Origin: Kordia sp. TARA_039_SRF
GTDB taxonomy: Bacteria > Bacteroidota > Bacteroidia > Flavobacteriales > Flavobacteriaceae
DNA length: 64,000 bases
NCBI GenBank assembly: GCA_006383075.2
Contig: SMNH02000009.1
Location: 62,001 to 126,000, forward strand
Direction: 5' to 3'
The position numbers were made by a program, and so were the translations under genes. Below are positions 62,147 to 64,000 of the stretch, in pieces. Position 1 is the first letter of the stretch; every line of letters begins with the position of its first letter. The notes below the pieces were generated by a model. It saw only the letters and a program-made list of their open reading frames with translations, did not search any database and was not told the origin of the DNA.

Positions 62147-63220
62147 ATGAGTGTCAAAGTTCTCTTCATAACGGGTAAATTACAGCATTACAGAGTGCCT
62201 ATTTTCAACTTAATAGTTAAAAATAGTAACATTGATTTAACCGTAGCACATGCCTCAAAAAAAATAACTACTGAAGATGACTTATTTGAAGAAAAAATTC
62301 TAAACGAGAAAAAACTAGGGCCTTTTACATATCACAAAGAAAACCTTCTGAAATATTGCAATGAATTTGATGTAGTAGTTTCTATGTTATACCTTCAAAA
62401 GCTCTCTTTGATGAAGTTGTTATTTTCAAGAAGAAAATTTAAACTTCTTTATTGGGGAATTGGAGTTAAAGCCTCACAAAATAGTGAGTTTGATGCGCCT
62501 ACATTTCTAAATAAAATACGATATTACATTGCACGAAAAAGCGATGGAATGATATTTTATACAGAGTATGCTAAAGATAAATATATCGCTAATGGTATTA
62601 AAAAAGAGAAGTTATTCGTAATGAATAACACTGTAGAAGTATTACCTAAAATTACAAAAGCAGAAAAAAAAGAAATTTTACTATTTGTAGGAACTTTAAA
62701 CAAATCCAAAAAAATTCTAGATCTCTTAAAAGCTTATAAAAAAGTGTACGCAACAAATAAAGAGCTTCCAATATTAGAAGTTGTAGGAAATGGAGTTGAC
62801 TTTGAAGAAGCGAATACTTGGGTGAAAGAAAATAATCTAAGCGAAAAAATAAAAATGCTTGGTGCTATTTATGACGAATTAGAATTAGAAAAAAAATACA
62901 AAAGAGCGTTAGCTTGTATATCTCCAGGTCAAGCTGGCTTATCTGTTTTATCTGCATTTGGGCATGGAGTTCCATTCATAACAAGTAGTAATGCAATAAC
63001 AGGAGGAGAAAGACTAAATATAAAAAATGGATTCAATGGTATTCTCTTCAGTACAAATGAAGAATTAGAAAACATCATTGCTGACATTGCAACAAACCCC
63101 AAAAAATATATTAAAATGGGCGATAACGCTCAAGAATTTTATCATAAAGAACGCTCTCCAAAAATTATGGCGAAAGGCTTTATAGATGCTGTTAATTATG
63201 TTCAAAACAAAGACTCATGA
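62147..63220 (+). CDS. Glycosyltransferase family 4 protein
   Basis: The 357-residue GT-B enzyme has N-terminal domain start [19 protein letters not shown] and [21 protein letters not shown]. The GT4 C-terminal core shows [34 protein letters not shown], the acidic motif region and [20 protein letters not shown], in place of the usual E-x7-E. It is predicted to add one sugar to the lipid-linked repeat unit on the cytoplasmic face. Donor and linkage are not predictable. It overlaps the acetyltransferase gene by 4 bp. Confidence 0.88.
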   Translation: MSVKVLFITGKLQHYRVPIFNLIVKNSNIDLTVAHASKKITTEDDLFEEKILNEKKLGPFTYHKENLLKYCNEFDVVVSMLYLQKLSLMKLLFSRRKFKLLYWGIGVKASQNSEFDAPTFLNKIRYYIARKSDGMIFYTEYAKDKYIANGIKKEKLFVMNNTVEVLPKITKAEKKEILLFVGTLNKSKKILDLLKAYKKVYATNKELPILEVVGNGVDFEEANTWVKENNLSEKIKMLGAIYDELELEKKYKRALACISPGQAGLSVLSAFGHGVPFITSSNAITGGERLNIKNGFNGILFSTNEELENIIADIATNPKKYIKMGDNAQEFYHKERSPKIMAKGFIDAVNYVQNKDS

Positions 63221-63858
63221 TATCTTACTTTATCTCACTATTTTCATTAAAAAAACTGACGCACAAAGCAGTTTCATTTTTAGCGTATTGGGACAAAACT
63301 TCATCCTTTACCAAAACATCAGAAATAAGACGATTTGCAAAATTAAAATCTAGTACTGTCGGTAGATATTCTAGGATTAATCCAAACTGTAAATTGGCAA
63401 ATACAAATGTAGGGAACTTTACAGCTATAGGTAGAGATACTACTATTGGACTAGGAAAACACCCAATGAACTATGTTTCTACTCAAAACATTTTTTACAA
63501 AAAAAATAACATGAATAATAGATGGGTAAAACCAATCAATATGGAGCCTACACCACCTATTAGTATTGGAAGCGATGTGTGGATTGGGGTAGAAGCCATG
63601 ATTTTAGACGGGCTTACTGTCGGTGACGGAGCTGTAATTGGAGCCAGAGCTGTTGTCACTAAAAATGTACCTCCATATGCAATTGCCGTTGGAGCACCAG
63701 CCAAAATAATAAAATACAGATTTGAGCAAGAAGTTATAGATAGACTTTTAGAAATTCAATGGTGGAATTTTACTGATGAAGAAATTGATAAATATGTAGA
63801 GTTTTTTAGGGAAGAAGAGATTACACTCGAAGTAATCAACAAATATTTTCCTAAATGA
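63217..63858 (+). CDS. CatB-like hexapeptide O-acetyltransferase
   Basis: The 213-residue left-handed beta-helix protein has hexapeptide repeats ([57 protein letters not shown], read as short I-G-x4 units). KHPMNYVST carries the catalytic His of xenobiotic/galactoside-type acetyltransferases, and [16 protein letters not shown] closes it. It should acetylate a sugar, either nucleotide- or lipid-linked, with acetyl-CoA. This is a second acylation activity in the locus besides the MBOAT pair. Its start overlaps the glycosyltransferase stop by 4 bp. Confidence 0.9.
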   Translation: MISYFISLFSLKKLTHKAVSFLAYWDKTSSFTKTSEIRRFAKLKSSTVGRYSRINPNCKLANTNVGNFTAIGRDTTIGLGKHPMNYVSTQNIFYKKNNMNNRWVKPINMEPTPPISIGSDVWIGVEAMILDGLTVGDGAVIGARAVVTKNVPPYAIAVGAPAKIIKYRFEQEVIDRLLEIQWWNFTDEEIDKYVEFFREEEITLEVINKYFPK

Positions 63859-63879
63859 TTTTTTTAAATTGAAGAAATA

Positions 63880-64000
63880 ATGAAACAAATACTACAATCC
63901 TTCAAAACAGGAGTCACTGAATTGGCAGAATTGCCTTCACCTCGTGTAAAAGGTGGACAAGTTTTAATCCAAACGACAAGAAGTCTAGTGTCTTTAGGAA
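63880..64000 (+). CDS. Zinc-type alcohol dehydrogenase / bi-domain oxidoreductase (5' part only)
   Basis: Forty codons are visible before the window ends. The protein starts MKQILQSFKTGVTELAELP and continues SPRVKGGQVLIQTTRSLVSLG. This is the N-terminal GroES-like fold of medium-chain dehydrogenases. In glycan loci such starts usually belong to the long fusion of a zinc-alcohol-dehydrogenase-like domain with a Gfo/Idh/MocA domain. The rest is outside the window, so the second domain is inference. It follows the acetyltransferase by 21 bp and is probably in the same operon. Confidence 0.7.
   Translation, partial: MKQILQSFKTGVTELAELPSPRVKGGQVLIQTTRSLVSLG

Noticed and set aside
1-64000. tRNA, rRNA, prophage, transposase and CRISPR-Cas
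   Set aside because: I scanned gaps and genes for cloverleaf arms, transposase DDE motifs, integrases and evenly spaced repeats and found none I could support.

Overview
The window is one AT-rich chromosomal segment of a Bacteroidota bacterium, almost certainly a member of the Flavobacteriaceae. The evidence is a type IX secretion C-terminal sorting domain, TonB receptors with carboxypeptidase-regulatory-like and STN domains, a FecI/FecR pair, families confined to this phylum (DUF4175, DUF4249, DUF4837), and promoters of the Bacteroidota form TTTG-N19-TAnnTTTG. The species cannot be fixed from sequence alone; a Kordia-like genome would fit. No rRNA, tRNA, CRISPR array or intact insertion sequence was found.

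Layout. 1-7320: end of an SPFH protein, a small outer-membrane barrel, gltX, a T9SS-exported protein, and an alkane-monooxygenase-like gene (alkB) behind an outer-membrane protein. 7431-15768: a conserved block of DUF4175 protein, ybeY, mnmG, a GNAT acetyltransferase, a methyltransferase and an OmpH/Skp-like lipoprotein. Three perfect copies of a 16-bp parS-type palindrome lie here, so the segment is probably near the replication origin. 15988-20063: a five-gene minus-strand array ending in a membrane protein, a LytS-type kinase and a LytTR regulator. 20381-28366: a TonB receptor with DUF4249 lipoprotein, then ECF sigma factor, FecR anti-sigma and an STN-type TonB receptor. 28493-42392: housekeeping genes (holB, pgk, lytic transglycosylase, tex, tatA, M23 peptidase, GH3 ligase) and a few unknowns.

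42403 to the end is a surface-polysaccharide locus. It starts with a Wzz-like co-polymerase, the complete dTDP-L-rhamnose set (rfbBACD) and cysQ. An MBOAT plus SGNH O-acylation pair follows. Two amino-sugar uronic acid branches come next (a TviC/TviB-like pair, and WecB/WecC making UDP-ManNAcA). The rest holds a lipoprotein, three polymerase/ligase-type membrane proteins, a beta-propeller protein, a Wzx flippase, a glycosyltransferase, a hexapeptide acetyltransferase and the start of an oxidoreductase. Together they predict a rhamnose- and HexNAcA-containing, acylated Wzx/Wzy-type glycan.

The most notable observations are: (1) the three parS sites, one coding for the YbeY tail and one followed by a T run like a terminator; (2) a duplicated 3' end of cysQ on the far side of the MBOAT-SGNH pair, which marks these genes as an inserted cassette; (3) a C-terminal domain apparently shared by the SGNH protein and a lipoprotein encoded 5 kb away in the same locus; (4) the five-gene array with a Cys-rich protein, a lipoprotein, a membrane protein and a LytS/LytTR pair; (5) a frameshifted gene remnant at 37135-37288; and (6) a possible small RNA between terminator hairpins near 23.9 kb.
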